Source of the DNA: Lepidodermella squamata
Taxonomy: Eukaryota > Gastrotricha
Reading direction: 5' to 3'
Length of the DNA stretch: 64,000 nt
NCBI GenBank assembly: GCA_047495785.1
Contig: JBLDXI010000024.1
Span: 3,100,001-3,164,000 of the forward strand
The position numbers and the translations under genes are program-made. Below are positions 45,291 to 56,364 of the stretch, piece after piece. Each line of letters opens with the position of its first letter. The first letter of the stretch is position 1. The notes beneath the pieces were generated by a model. The model was not told the origin of the DNA, ran no database searches, and worked only from the letters and a program-made list of their open reading frames with translations.

Positions 45291-47666
45291 ATGCCGCTGC
45301 TTATTTTTCTGCTAGCCTTAGGCACTGCTACTTGTGAAAAGCAGTATAAATTGAGCATTCTTTCGCTCAATTTGTTCACTGGTTACGAACCTCGCAACAA
45401 CCAGCTATGCAAAGCTGCACAACAGATGGTTGTTGACGAGGTCAACAAGCGTAGCGATTTGCTTCCAGATTACCACGTCGAGCTTTGGTTCGAAGACGAA
45501 GGCGCTGGAAGTGCTCTGGCAGTTGCGAAAGCGATTCGCTTCACTAGAGCTATGAGTGAACAGAACGCAGTCTTTCAATCTCCGATAGCCATGGGTCCTC
45601 TTCTTACTCCGGGCTGTACGTCTTTGGGAAGAACATCCCCTTTTCTGAATACTGTTCTCATAACGAGTTCATGCACGATCCCGTCTCAAACGGCAAGGAG
45701 GAACTTGTATCCGACATTTTGGCGAACAAGAAGCCCAGCTGAGTTGCCGTTATATGCTCGTCTACATTTTCTGATGGCTAAAACAACAATAAGAAGGATA
45801 GGCGCCCTTGTGCCTACTAGTACGAATCCCTACAACATGGAAACCGCCACTATTTCGTATAATATAGCAGTTCAAGCTGGTTTCGATATTGTGACATTCG
45901 AGGCGAGCCATGATTTCAATGATGACGTCATGTCCCTACTAAAAGCTCATGATATTCGCATCTTTACATTTGACGCCGTTGATACTGATGCTGCGCTTCG
46001 TTTCCTATGCCAAGCGTACAAATTCGGCATGTATGGCCCTCGATACATGTTCATCTTCCAGCTGATCACCTACATAAACCCAATGAGTCTCAACGCTGTG
46101 ATTTATCCAGGCTGTCATTCAACAGTATGAGCAGTCGATATTCATTGGCTCGCCATTTGAAGGCTTGTATAAAGTCAAGGGTAAGACGTCTCTAGGTCAA
46201 ACACGAGAGGAGTTCGAAGCTGCTTTCGATGCGTACACGAACAAGACGCGGACGCCAGATTATGACTTCCGGCACATGTGCTACGACCGCGCTCTTCAGA
46301 CACTGATCACTCTAAATGCAACAGAAAACTTACTGGCAAGCCGGAACCTATCACTTAGGGAGTATGGAACCCATCCGCGACAGGTAAATATTGAGCCTAA
46401 GTGGTTTCAAGACCGAAGAGGGGGGAAGTACCAAACTTCGAAAGCCAACAGGAAGCTCTATTTTTGTCTTAGGGACCTTAGCTAATGGACTGTCATGTTT
46501 TTTCAGGTCATGCTGGCAGCCAATGAAAGTGCGTACAATATCGAATTTCGCAACCTCCGCCACGGCCGATTCCGCTATTCGGCTCGGGGTGAATTCGATT
46601 ACGAAGCCCAGCTTGTTGCTCGCTACTCTCGAAGCCGCGGCATCTACATCAGCCACAATGTTATCTGCCGCGAGAATGCTTCAGTCACAGATCTTAGCTC
46701 TTATCAAGATGTGAAAATTGATTTGACAGAGATAACATTCCCTCGAGATTCAGGCATATACATTGACTCGCTGCAGGATGTTTCCGTGGGCGTTTTTACA
46801 TTCTTCATAATGCTCTCCGGAGTTCTGACCTTGATGCAAATTGGTTTTGCCATTCACGCAATCTGCATGGATAAAAAGTCAAAAATAGAACTACCTGGTA
46901 TGAAATGTTAGGGCCAAACTTTGACAAAGTTTATCATAAAACTATTTTGACAGGCTTTGTAACAACAAAAGCTGCCATTATCGCAGGCTGTATTGCGATG
47001 AACCTAGCCGCGGCAACTTTATCATCTCCAACCCATCTACTGCGAAACTCAACATGCTCTTTCCAAATCTTAACAACCGGTTTTGGAGTGACTATCATCA
47101 ACTCCACTCTTGGCTGGCGGTTGTTCTATGCCCGGAAGGTGTGGATGTTTAACGAGAAAAAGACGAATACCGGTAACAAGTTTCTTTATCCTGCGATCAT
47201 CACTTTGCTTTTGACGATACTGATATTGGTCGGTTGGCTGATAGCTGACTCCCCATATGTCGCCAACTCTGACGTTCCGATCCTTATTCTTTACGACGAA
47301 GATTCAGATACATATTCCCGCGAATTCGGTGCATCATGCTGGAGCAAGAGCTTTCCAACCTGGTCCAGCGTTATTCTATCCATGAATTGCATACCTTTGA
47401 TAATTGGAATCTATGCCGCTCTCCAATTCAACGGCCGTATTCTTACTCTAGACATTAAATTGTTGCGCAGAAGTCTAATCTTTGGTTCTACTCTTTTCAT
47501 AGCAACCATAGCCATATGTTTTGTTTTGAAAACCAGCGTTGCTCGATCGCTGACTGCAGCAACGGCAATGTTGATTGAATCGGCTACGATATCTGGAATT
47601 TTCTTCTTCATTGCCATCAAGGCAAAGGTTCGAGGAGGCTTTCTTGCTCTCAGCCGACAAATTTAG
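45291..47666 (+). pseudogene. GPCR-3, class C receptor with a frameshift
   Basis: Three exons, 45291..46383, 46507..46897 and 46954..47666, match GPCR-4 exon for exon. The protein opens with a signal peptide (MPLLIFLLALGTATC) and a Venus-flytrap domain beginning YKLSILSLNLFTGYEPRNNQ. Seven hydrophobic helices follow in exons 2-3. After VIYPGC (about 46114-46119) it lacks 17 bases present in GPCR-4, which shifts the frame and produces a stop at 46128-46130. The homology then resumes in another frame (SIFIGSPFEG...). Everything else, including splice sites and helices, is intact. The lesion is thus recent, polymorphic, or an assembly error. Confidence 0.8.
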
Positions 47667-49061
47667 CCTGGACGGTTTCTAGACGTGACGCCGGTCCCTC
47701 CGAGACCAATCATGCTGAGCAGAACGTGTTCTGGTAGGCTTCAGGATTACAATTTGTAGAATCATCAAAGGAATGATTACTCATCACACCCATTAATCTA
47801 TTTGTAAAAAAAAACAGATTGAACATACCGGTAATAGTATAACCGGTCAAAATGAAATCTGAAATGCTGTTTGCAAAACGTGTCTCAATGCTAATATGGT
47901 ATCGCAAGAACCCGATTAATATTCACCCAAAGGGGCCCTTAAATTGGCAGTCAACGGTTCACGTTTATTACCGCACTTGGTTAAACATGAGAAAAATCAT
48001 ATCTGCTTTCCACCTTTTCTATGTCTGATTTCAGGACATATGCTAATATGCATTGATAGCGTTTTTCTGAGACTTCACAAATAAAATTCTAAAACAAACA
48101 ACGAAGTAGAAAAAACCGTAAAATTCCTGGTTTTGGTATCGATCAGAACAACGGATCAAAGAATAAAACTACCGCATTTTACGAATTATTAGGCAGGACC
48201 CAAATATAGGGCAGAACCGGAATAAAGGGCAGAAGGTAATGGTCATTTGAAATAATAAAGGGCAGAACCGTATTAATAGGCAGGGCCTTGTATGAAGTGG
48301 CTTATACGAGCGCCTGCTGGGTAAGTGGTTAAAGTTGGATAGGTTGCGATTTTTCATCGGTAAGTGCAATAATAGTCTTTTATCCACCTTAATCCACTTG
48401 AGCAAACACTTCACGCGTGTAGTCACAGGTGGAAGGCAGTAGCTATAGTGGTTATTCGGCGGTTTTGACTGTTGATCTAGGTACTCTTCAGGTGACTGAT
48501 TAGGTTCGAAAAATTAAAGGGCATCAGATCCGAAATAAAGGGCAGACCCTAAATACAGGGCAGGACTTGAACCTCGTTTGAAAAAAACAGGGCAGGGTCT
48601 TTTAATTCGTAATATACGGAACTGAATTTTCAGTTAGCGAATCTCCAAGCTTAGTTGGCAAGCTTGGCAGAGATGATCTACCAAGTTCGAACTTAGGAAA
48701 ATTGTATGTCGCTTACTCATCCAGCTTCCATTTCTAGATGTCGGATGATACAAGACATTTGTCTGATAAAAGTAGACATATGTCTGATGAAAACAGTTGT
48801 TCTTTGTTCTCGAATCAGATGACCCACTCGAAAAGGAGAGGTCATACTAAAAATTATGGGAACATGAAAACCATAAAATCGCTGCGTGCGATGAACGCCG
48901 CCTTTATGAAAGTCAGCTAAAAGGGCGGGAGGAAAGTCGTGATGAGTCCTACTGTTCCGCCAAGTGAAATGTGACGCCCTAATGTAGTACGGGAATAAAA
49001 TTCGTGAGATCATTTGTTGGAGTATTCATCGGCGGTCAAGTTCGCTTATTTTTCGCGCACA
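47667..49061. other. Intergenic between GPCR-3 and GPCR-4
   Basis: It contains a repeat element at 48172-48620 (separate entry) and short ACATATGTCTGATGAAA-like repeats at 48755-48795. No exon recognised. Confidence 0.45.
48172..48620. mobile_element. Repeat element with GGGCAG arrays and inverted ends
   Basis: GGGCAGAACC/GGGCAGACCC-type units, each followed by an AATAAA-like spacer, recur about nine times in two blocks (48190-48290 and 48515-48600). The outer ends CCGCATTTTACGAATTA and, on the opposite strand, CCGTATATTACGAATTA are inverted relative to each other. It looks like a small foldback or MITE-type element. The target duplication is unclear. Confidence 0.55.
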
Positions 49062-51455
49062 ATGTTGCTGTTAATATGTCTGCTGCCTATTATCACTGTA
49101 TCGTGCAGTAAACCATACAGATTAAGCGTTCTTTCGCTCAATTTGTTCACTGGTTACGAACCTCGCAACAACCAGCTATGCAAAGCTGCGCAACAGATGG
49201 TTGTTGACGAGGTCAACAATCGCAGCGATTTGCTTCCAGATTACCACATCGAGATAACGTATGAAGACGAAGGATCTGCTAGTTCTTTCGCCGTAGCCAA
49301 GGCGATACGCTACTCGCGAGCTATGGCTGACCAGAGCGAGATATACCAATCGCCGGTTATAATGGGTCCTTTTTACACCCTGGGTTGCGTATCTCTGGGC
49401 AAAACTGCCCCGCATGTGAATTCAGTCTTGATAACCAGTTCATGTACGATCCCTTCTCAAACAGCAAGGAGGGACCTATATCCAACATTTTGGCGAACAA
49501 GAAGCCCGGCTGAGTTGCCGCTTTACGCTCGTCTGCACTTTTTGAAGACCCAAACTTCGCTGAGAAGAATCGCTGCTCTGATGCCGACAAGTACGAACCC
49601 TTACAATTTGGAAACGGCCACCATCTCTTACAACATTGCCGTCGAAGCTGGTTTCGATGTTGTTACATTCGAGGCCAGCCATGATTTCAATGATGACGTC
49701 ATGCTGCGTTTGAAAGCGCTTGATATTCGCATCTTCACGTTCGATGCTGTTGATACTGATGCCGCGCTTCGTTTCTTATGCCAAGCTTTCAAATTCGGAA
49801 TTACTGGCCCACGTTATATGTTCATCTTTCAGCTATTGGCTTACATCAACCCTCTCAGTTTGAACAACGTGATATACCCCGGCTGCACCCGTGAAACAAC
49901 TATTCTTCAATATGAGAGCTCAATGTTTGTCGGTTCTCCGTTCGAGGGACTGTCCGGGGTTGAAGGTAAGACGTCCTTAGGTCAAACAAGACAAGAATTC
50001 GAGGCAGCTTTCGATGAGTACACGAACAAAATGCGTACGCCGGATTACGACTTCCGACACATGTGCTACGACAGAGCGCTGCAAGCGATTTTTACTTTGA
50101 ACACGACGGAAAACTTGCTGGCAAATCAAAATCTTACTCTGCGGGACTACCGAACGCATCCGCGAAAGGTACAATTCAAAAGAAAGTGTTTTTGGTATAT
50201 AGGAAAGATTTTATGCCTTAGATAATGCTGGCAGCAAATGAAAGCGCTTATAAGGTTGATTTCCGCAACCTCCGCCACGGCCGATTCCACTACTCAGCTC
50301 GAGGCGAATTCGAATATGAAGCTCAGCTTGTCACTCGTTACTCACGAAATCGCGGTCTCTTCATTAGCCACGATGTCTTCTGCCGCGACAATGCTTCTGT
50401 CACTAATCTCAGCTCGTATCAAGTTTCTCAGGTTGATCCACTCGCACTTGTCTACCCGCGAGATACAGGCTTATACGTTGATAGTTTGCATGGTGTTTCC
50501 GTCGCCGTTTTCATATTCATAACAGTACTATCCAGCACTCTAACTTTCCTTCAAATCGGATTTTCAACTCATGCAATACTGAAGTCGAAAAGTCAATCAT
50601 CCGGTAGGTTTAATTCCCCTTCGTCAGAATTGTTGCAACCCTTTTTCGCCAGGTTTTCCAGTGTCCAAAACAGCCATTTTTATCGGATGCGTTCTAATGA
50701 ACTTGGCGGCGATAGGATTATCATTTCCTATCGATTCGCTGACAACTGCTACGTGCGATTTTCAAATCCTGACCACTTCTCTCGGCGTTACCATTGTAAA
50801 TAGCATCCTTGCTTGGCGACTCTTCTACGCGCGGAGGTCGCTAGTCTACGGCATGCCTGGCAAGAATCGTAGATTCCTGATTCCCGCGATAACTACGATA
50901 ACTTTGATCCTTTTGGTTGCTGTTACTTGGCTGATAGCTGACTCTCCATATGTAGCGAAATCTCCAGCTCCTATCATTTCAATCTATGACGAAGATTCAG
51001 ATACATATTTCCACGAATTCAGTGTCTCATGCACGAGTGATGACTTTTCTACATGGACTGGCGTAATATTAGGATTGAATTTCGTGACTTTGTTGCTTGG
51101 AATCTTTGCTGCTCTCAAATTGAACGGTCGTGCTATTTCTCAAGAGGTCAAATTGCTGCGCAGAAGTTTAGTTTTTGGCTCAACTCTTTTCATAGCAACC
51201 ATTGCCATCTGCTATGTTCTGAAAACCAGTGTTGCTCAGTCTCTGACTACTGCTACGGCGATGCTGATTGAGTCGACTACGATATCTGGAATTTTCTATT
51301 TTATTGTTATCAAAGTGAATATATCCAATTCTATGGCCGCAATAGGAAGGCAGCTATCCCGTGGTCAATCTTTCGCAGCTACTCCTAGCAGACTAACTTT
51401 GACAAGGACTCGATCAAGCCAGTTTCAAGGCCAACGCGCTTCGAACAGAGACTAG
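49062..51455 (+). CDS. GPCR-4, class C (GABA-B-like) receptor
   Basis: Three exons, 49062..50168, 50222..50603 and 50653..51455, join to 763 residues without a stop. The ATG at 49062 starts the signal peptide MLLLICLLPIITVSC. Residues up to about 420 form the Venus-flytrap domain (YRLSVLSLNLFTGYEPRNNQ, MGPFYTLGCVSLGKTAPHVN). Exons 2-3 encode seven hydrophobic segments, from VSVAVFIFITVLSSTLTFLQ to ESTTISGIFYFIVIKVN. The cytoplasmic tail is Ser/Arg-rich. The two introns occur at identical places in GPCR-3, while GPCR-1, -2 and -5 have none. The architecture is that of a class C GPCR most like GABA-B receptors; the ligand is unknown. GPCR-3 and -4 form a tandem pair. Confidence 0.88.
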
Positions 51456-52021
51456 GAACAAGGGTTTATCTATCAATTCCTGAAGATGAAATATGAAGAT
51501 GAATAAGCTTGCGTTTTTCTTTTCCTAAATTGTGTGAAGTGAAGCATAAACCATGTCACTGAATCGTGGCAAATTGTGGATCTTGAAATGATTAAACCAG
51601 AAACCAGAAGTTACTAGAATGAATTATTCAGGAAAATGGCCACTTTATGTCGGCCATACCACTCATGCTGTTGGTAAAAATGCTGGTCACTTTAGGTTAT
51701 AGTATTGTTCATTAATTTCAATTTCAGCTGTACTTCGACTGTGCATTGCTTTTATTCTAATCCTAAATGAGACAATTTGAAGGCAGTTTCTGCAACTTAG
51801 CCCAAAACGAATAAAAAAATTGGTGAGCCAGTACATTGCAAATCAAATTTGACTACGAATTGCATTGTTTCAACTCGCGCGGCAATCTGTGATAGATTGA
51901 CGAGTGACATCATAAATCACTCAAACCGAGACTGCGAATGCGCGAAAAATGCCTTGGGCCTTCTTCATTGGCTTATATAAAAATGAAGTTTCCTAAATTC
52001 TAATTCTAGTACACAAAAGAA
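51456..52021. other. Intergenic, upstream of nAChR-8
   Basis: No exon seen. A TATA box lies at 51974-51983 (TATATAAAAA). Confidence 0.45.
51974..51983 (+). promoter_or_regulatory. TATA box of nAChR-8
   Basis: TATATAAAAA lies 39 bases before the nAChR-8 start codon, so the 5' leader would be very short. Confidence 0.45.
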
Positions 52022-54240
52022 ATGAATGTTCTCAGTGTAATTGGTGTGATGACTTGGTTTTGTATAACCCTTGTTTCTGGGATCGGAATACCTCCTCCTG
52101 GAACGGTTCTATCCAAGGGTGAACGCTTATATAGCCGCCTTATGGCAAATTATTCGACGTCAGTCCGGCCGGTCAAGTCTAATAAGGAAAGGGTCGATTT
52201 AGCCATGACATTGCGCCTCATAGAAATATCCGAACTTGTGAGTTCTTTCGGAAAAATACAACATTTGCGCATAAGAAAATGTTTACAGGATATGAAGAAT
52301 CAGGTTTTGGTTCTCTCGGTATGGCTACGTCAAGAGTGGTACGATTCGCACTTGATATGGACTAGGAATGAGTCAGGTGGAATAGACCATCTTCATATGG
52401 TACAATTTTAACTGATATTAGATGGCTTGTAATTTTTAGCTATCTTTCAGCTTCCTGAAACTGTTTGGATTCCTGATACTGTAAGATTTTTCTTTTCTTA
52501 TTGGGGCGAGTCACATACTTGACAATAGACGCTGTATAACAACGTTGATGGCGACTTCAACATCACCTCAAAGACAAAGGTTATTGCTAACTCCGCTGGA
52601 CTCATGGTTTGGGAGGTTCCCATTGTTTTCAAGTCTTTCTGCTTCATAGCTGTGGAAAACTTTCGTGAGTTAACTAATGATTTGCCTTTATAATATCTCG
52701 TAACCATTTTGACTTTCAGCCTTTGATGAGGTGAGCGAGAGTTTGATGACTCGTTAATTCAACTACCGCTTATTTTCAGCAAATTTGCGATCTGAAGCTT
52801 GGCTCGTGGAGTAAGTTTCCACTAGCTATATAATATCTATCAGTTTAGCGTTTGTTTTCCATAGCCTATGCGACATCGGGCGTCACTTACTGGTTGGGTA
52901 GCTTGACTAACAAATCAACAACAGGTTCAGCAGACTTGAGCAGTTTCGTTGAATCTTCAGTTTGGGAGCTGATTCGAACAGATGCGAAGCAAACACTGTT
53001 CAGCTATCCATGTTGCCCTGAATTATACGTAATCACATTGTCTCCTTAAAAATAACTTGATTATTGAACCTTGAAATGCTCAGGGCGATATTACATACCG
53101 GTTCTACATCCGAAGGCGACCGCTTTTCTACATTATCAACCTCATCATTCCGTGGGTTTACAATTCAGGAAGCTCCATCTAACGAAATTTGTTTAATATA
53201 GGTGTGTTACGATCTCAGGGTTGACCCCATTCGTATTCCTGCTGCCTGCCGAAAGTGGAGAGAAAATCTCTCTATCAATCAGTATTCTCGTCTCGCAAAT
53301 CTTTTTCAACTTATTCGTCATTGAACTAGTTCCACCTACGTCACTAGCCATACCCATAATCAGCAAGTAGGTTATATACCTCTCTATACCATTTTAGAGC
53401 TCTAGTCATTCTTACTATAGGTACCTCCTTGGAATGTCGATTTTCATCGCCATGTCAATCTTTTCAAGCATCTTTGTCATCAACGTTCATCTGCGTCTAC
53501 ACATTGCCAAACCAGTCCCCGCCTGGGTTAAGTACCACATGATCGACAACTCACCCTTCTACGCCATTCCTATGTCCTTGATATATTTTTTCCTCATGCT
53601 ACCATTAAGAATCGCGAAATGGCTTTTGATCTGCTTGCTATTCTTTCTGGGCGATCGGAATTTGTCCAAAAAGGAGAGCAAAGTTACCAGTGATGTAGCA
53701 GACACAGAAATGTCTGGATTCTCACCGGATACAAGCCATTTCACGTTATCGACAATTCAGGAGATTTCGTTTCATTCCTTGAATATCAAACCTCCTTCAA
53801 GAGATGACAGCGCTATGCTGCAGGCCTTCGTCGATATTTTTGAGATTTCCGATAAACTTAAGAGAGTTTCGAAGAAAGAATGGTCGGAAGTGTCTGGGGC
53901 ATTCGATCGCCTTATAACGCTGTTATCCCGCGACAAGTACAACTCTGTGGAGAATCTTCAGAACTTAGCCACTGCTCGAGAAGTGCAGACTCAGACAGCT
54001 GCTCCGTTTTGGTTTCTGCAAGATTTAGAAAAGGAGATCGTAGGTCGAGCGTTGCAAGATGCTATCAGCATTGCGGAGAGGAATGAGAAAAGAGAGGAAC
54101 TGGCGCGACGTAGAGCTGAATGGGCCGATGTAGCTAAAGCTCTAGATCGGCTGTTTTTAGTTTTCTTCGCCGTGGTTTTTGTAATTGCTACGACGATACT
54201 GCTATTAGCACCGCTGCACACCCGTTTCCATGATGACTGA
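52022..54240 (+). CDS. nAChR-8, most divergent nicotinic receptor subunit
   Basis: Ten exons: 52022..52237, 52289..52399, 52451..52480, 52529..52664, 52720..52730 (11 bases), 52780..52810, 52865..53028, 53084..53151, 53202..53366, 53421..54240; 583 residues. The exon plan is identical to the others, but exon 7 is six codons shorter. The Cys-loop (C157/C171), YPCC (C228-C229) and GEK are kept. Loop B reads GSWTYA, the usual animal GSW rather than the GPW of nAChR-1 to -7. M2 is altered (Gln at 11', Asn at 15') with Val at 9' (V286). The M3-M4 loop is the longest: it has an extra hydrophobic stretch (FYAIPMSLIYFFLMLPLRIA...) and two MA-type helices in tandem (KKEWSEVSGAFDRLITLL and RRAEWADVAKALDRLFLVFF). 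This probably represents the ancestral outgroup of the array. Confidence 0.9.
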
Positions 54241-54435
54241 GAGGAACTAACAAGAATCTGCCCAGTGCGAATCTATTCTAAATCGGACAAAATCGCATTA
54301 TATAGAACAAAGTTTTGCCCTGCAAGACTGGGACAATTGATAAGACATGTCGTGATTTTTTATGAGCTTTGACAGCTGTCATCCGTTAGTAATTATTGAT
54401 CAATTTTTTGAGAACAGAATGCTAAATAAAATCAT

Positions 54436-55834
54436 TCAGGGATTTGTCCAACAGTCATTTTCGTCATTCAGCTCTGAAAGGCGTTTGCAATGCTTGGCTC
54501 GGAAAGCTTCGTGAGCACTACTTATAGGACCAGCATCTCTAAGATTGAGAACCAAAGACAAAGTTGGACTGACATGTTCCTGGGCACCTATGGTCATGAA
54601 CGCTTTGTAAGCATCGGCGGCATTGATCGAAAGCTGCATGACCCGATTGAACTGAGATCGCCTCGTGTCCGTAATCAGGTCACAGCCTTGATTCATCCGT
54701 GACTGATGCATTTGAAGGGCACGCATCATGCGATGACGCAGGCGAGCTATTTTCGGATTTCCGGCTAACGTTTCATCTTAGAAGAAGCCTAAATTCATAA
54801 AAAATTGAAAGATGTCTCATTTGTACCTGAGTTAAGAAGCGTGATGCCGACAAGAATAGCAACCTCCGCAAAGCTTGGGGACCACTCTAAAACAGCTTGC
54901 CTTAACTCATCGTGAGCGTCTAGAATCACCTTCCCAGCGGGATAGTGATACGAGAAAGTCTCCCGTAAATCAGCTGAAACTCCGAAAAATGGCTGTTTCT
55001 CGCCGATTGAGGACAATTGATGCATCTCAAGCGCTGTTGCAGCAAATTGTAGCGACAATAACTGTCGACATAATCCAGGGCTCAAGCCCATATACTCTAT
55101 GATTTTTCACAGTAAATGATCAGTAAGATTTAGACAAGAAATTACCTTCAAAGTGTTTACAATACTCAGAACCCGTTTTCAAAGCTGCCTCAGTGTGAAG
55201 GTATCCGAGTCGAGACAGCATGGGCCGGTTGAAACCTCCAGAAGGAGCTGGCGGGGGATTTTTCAAAGGTAGCTATTAATTAAAGTTAGACGACCACAAG
55301 ACGGTATTAGGTAAATTTCATACGAATTCGAAGGAGTGGAGATGCGTGAAGGCTCTTGCAACACTTCGCAGTACTTCTTCGATAGCTTCGTTCTCAGACA
55401 GGTTGGGATGTCGGATAGCATCCCCACCTATCTCTGAAGGGGTATCGTCTTGGCCGGATTCCAGCTGAGTTTTCGCTCGACGGCATTTCATCCCAGCTTC
55501 CAAGCATCTTTCAAGCCGACACCGCTTGCATTCTCGCCTAGAGTTCCCGTTTATGTGGCACCGTTCGCCGTTATTTGAATTGCATATAAGGGTTTCGAGA
55601 TCTCGGGAATATCTCCTGAAAAATTTCTGAAAAGGAGCACTATAACCTACGTTGAAATGAAGAGGGGAAATTATTACCTGACATGCTTCACATGTTCTAG
55701 GCTGGTAGAATTGCCGCTTTGGAACAACTGCCCTGCAAACCTATCACTTAAAACGTTATAGATGCCCTTTTTTGTTTAAGGCTTTTTACCTTGCACAGCG
55801 CATGAGGATTCAGCTCAATTTTTACTTCTTGCAT
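54436..55834 (-). CDS. Nuclear hormone receptor
   Basis: Six exons on the minus strand: 55834..55790, 55740..55678, 55626..55324, 55272..55146, 55096..54827, 54764..54436; 378 residues. The DNA-binding domain starts at the very N-terminus: LCKVCRAVVPKRQFYQ, then CEACQKFFRR, and a second finger ending CHINGNSRRECKRCRLERC followed by LEAGM. This resembles the DAF-12/VDR (NR1) style. The first finger has 14 residues between its cysteine pairs and lacks the usual CGD; the second has seven instead of five residues between its first two cysteines. A short linker leads to a helical ligand-binding-like domain (EYMGLSPGLCRQ..., FAEVAILVGITLLNSAGNPK). No clear AF-2 helix is recognised. It is a nuclear, ligand-regulated transcription factor by family. 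Exons 1 and 2 are tiny and were found by zinc-finger logic. Confidence 0.8.
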
Positions 55835-56364
55835 GATTCTGCGGGTGTAAATTAGATGCGAGGAAACGTTAATCCTAGTGGCTTCGGCTAATGAAATCAC
55901 TTGTATAAATGCATCAGGGTTAATTTGATCGATTGCACTGTTTTTAAAGCCGTATGTCGAGGAAGGAAGCGAGTTCAGCCTTTATACCTGCGCTATATTA
56001 GTTGTCTGCAAATTGAACCCACGTCCGTTATCCCAAGGACAAGCGTCATCCCATATCAATCAAATTATTATCATGACGAGACCTATGGTACAATCAGCTA
56101 GAACAAACTATCCATTCAACTTCATTGGCAGATTAATTAAGGAAATGATTGAAAAAGCGATAAATGAGCATGTTTCGTGAATGGCGATACCTTATTTCTG
56201 ATTCCAACTTACACCAAAAAAAACAGATCGGTTTTTTTCAGCCGCGATCAATAGCCTTGCGTCAATAGATACGCAATGGATAGCTGTCAAAGCAGAAGAC
56301 CGTGGCGCATAATCCTAGCTCAGATAAGAAATTTGTCGCTTTCACAGACAAGCCAATAAAAAAC
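55835..56364. other. Divergent intergenic, nuclear receptor and kinase-1
   Basis: About 530 bases between two divergently transcribed genes. A 5' exon of the kinase could be hidden here: an acceptor-like TTTTTTCAG ends near 56241. No further exon is supported. Confidence 0.4.
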
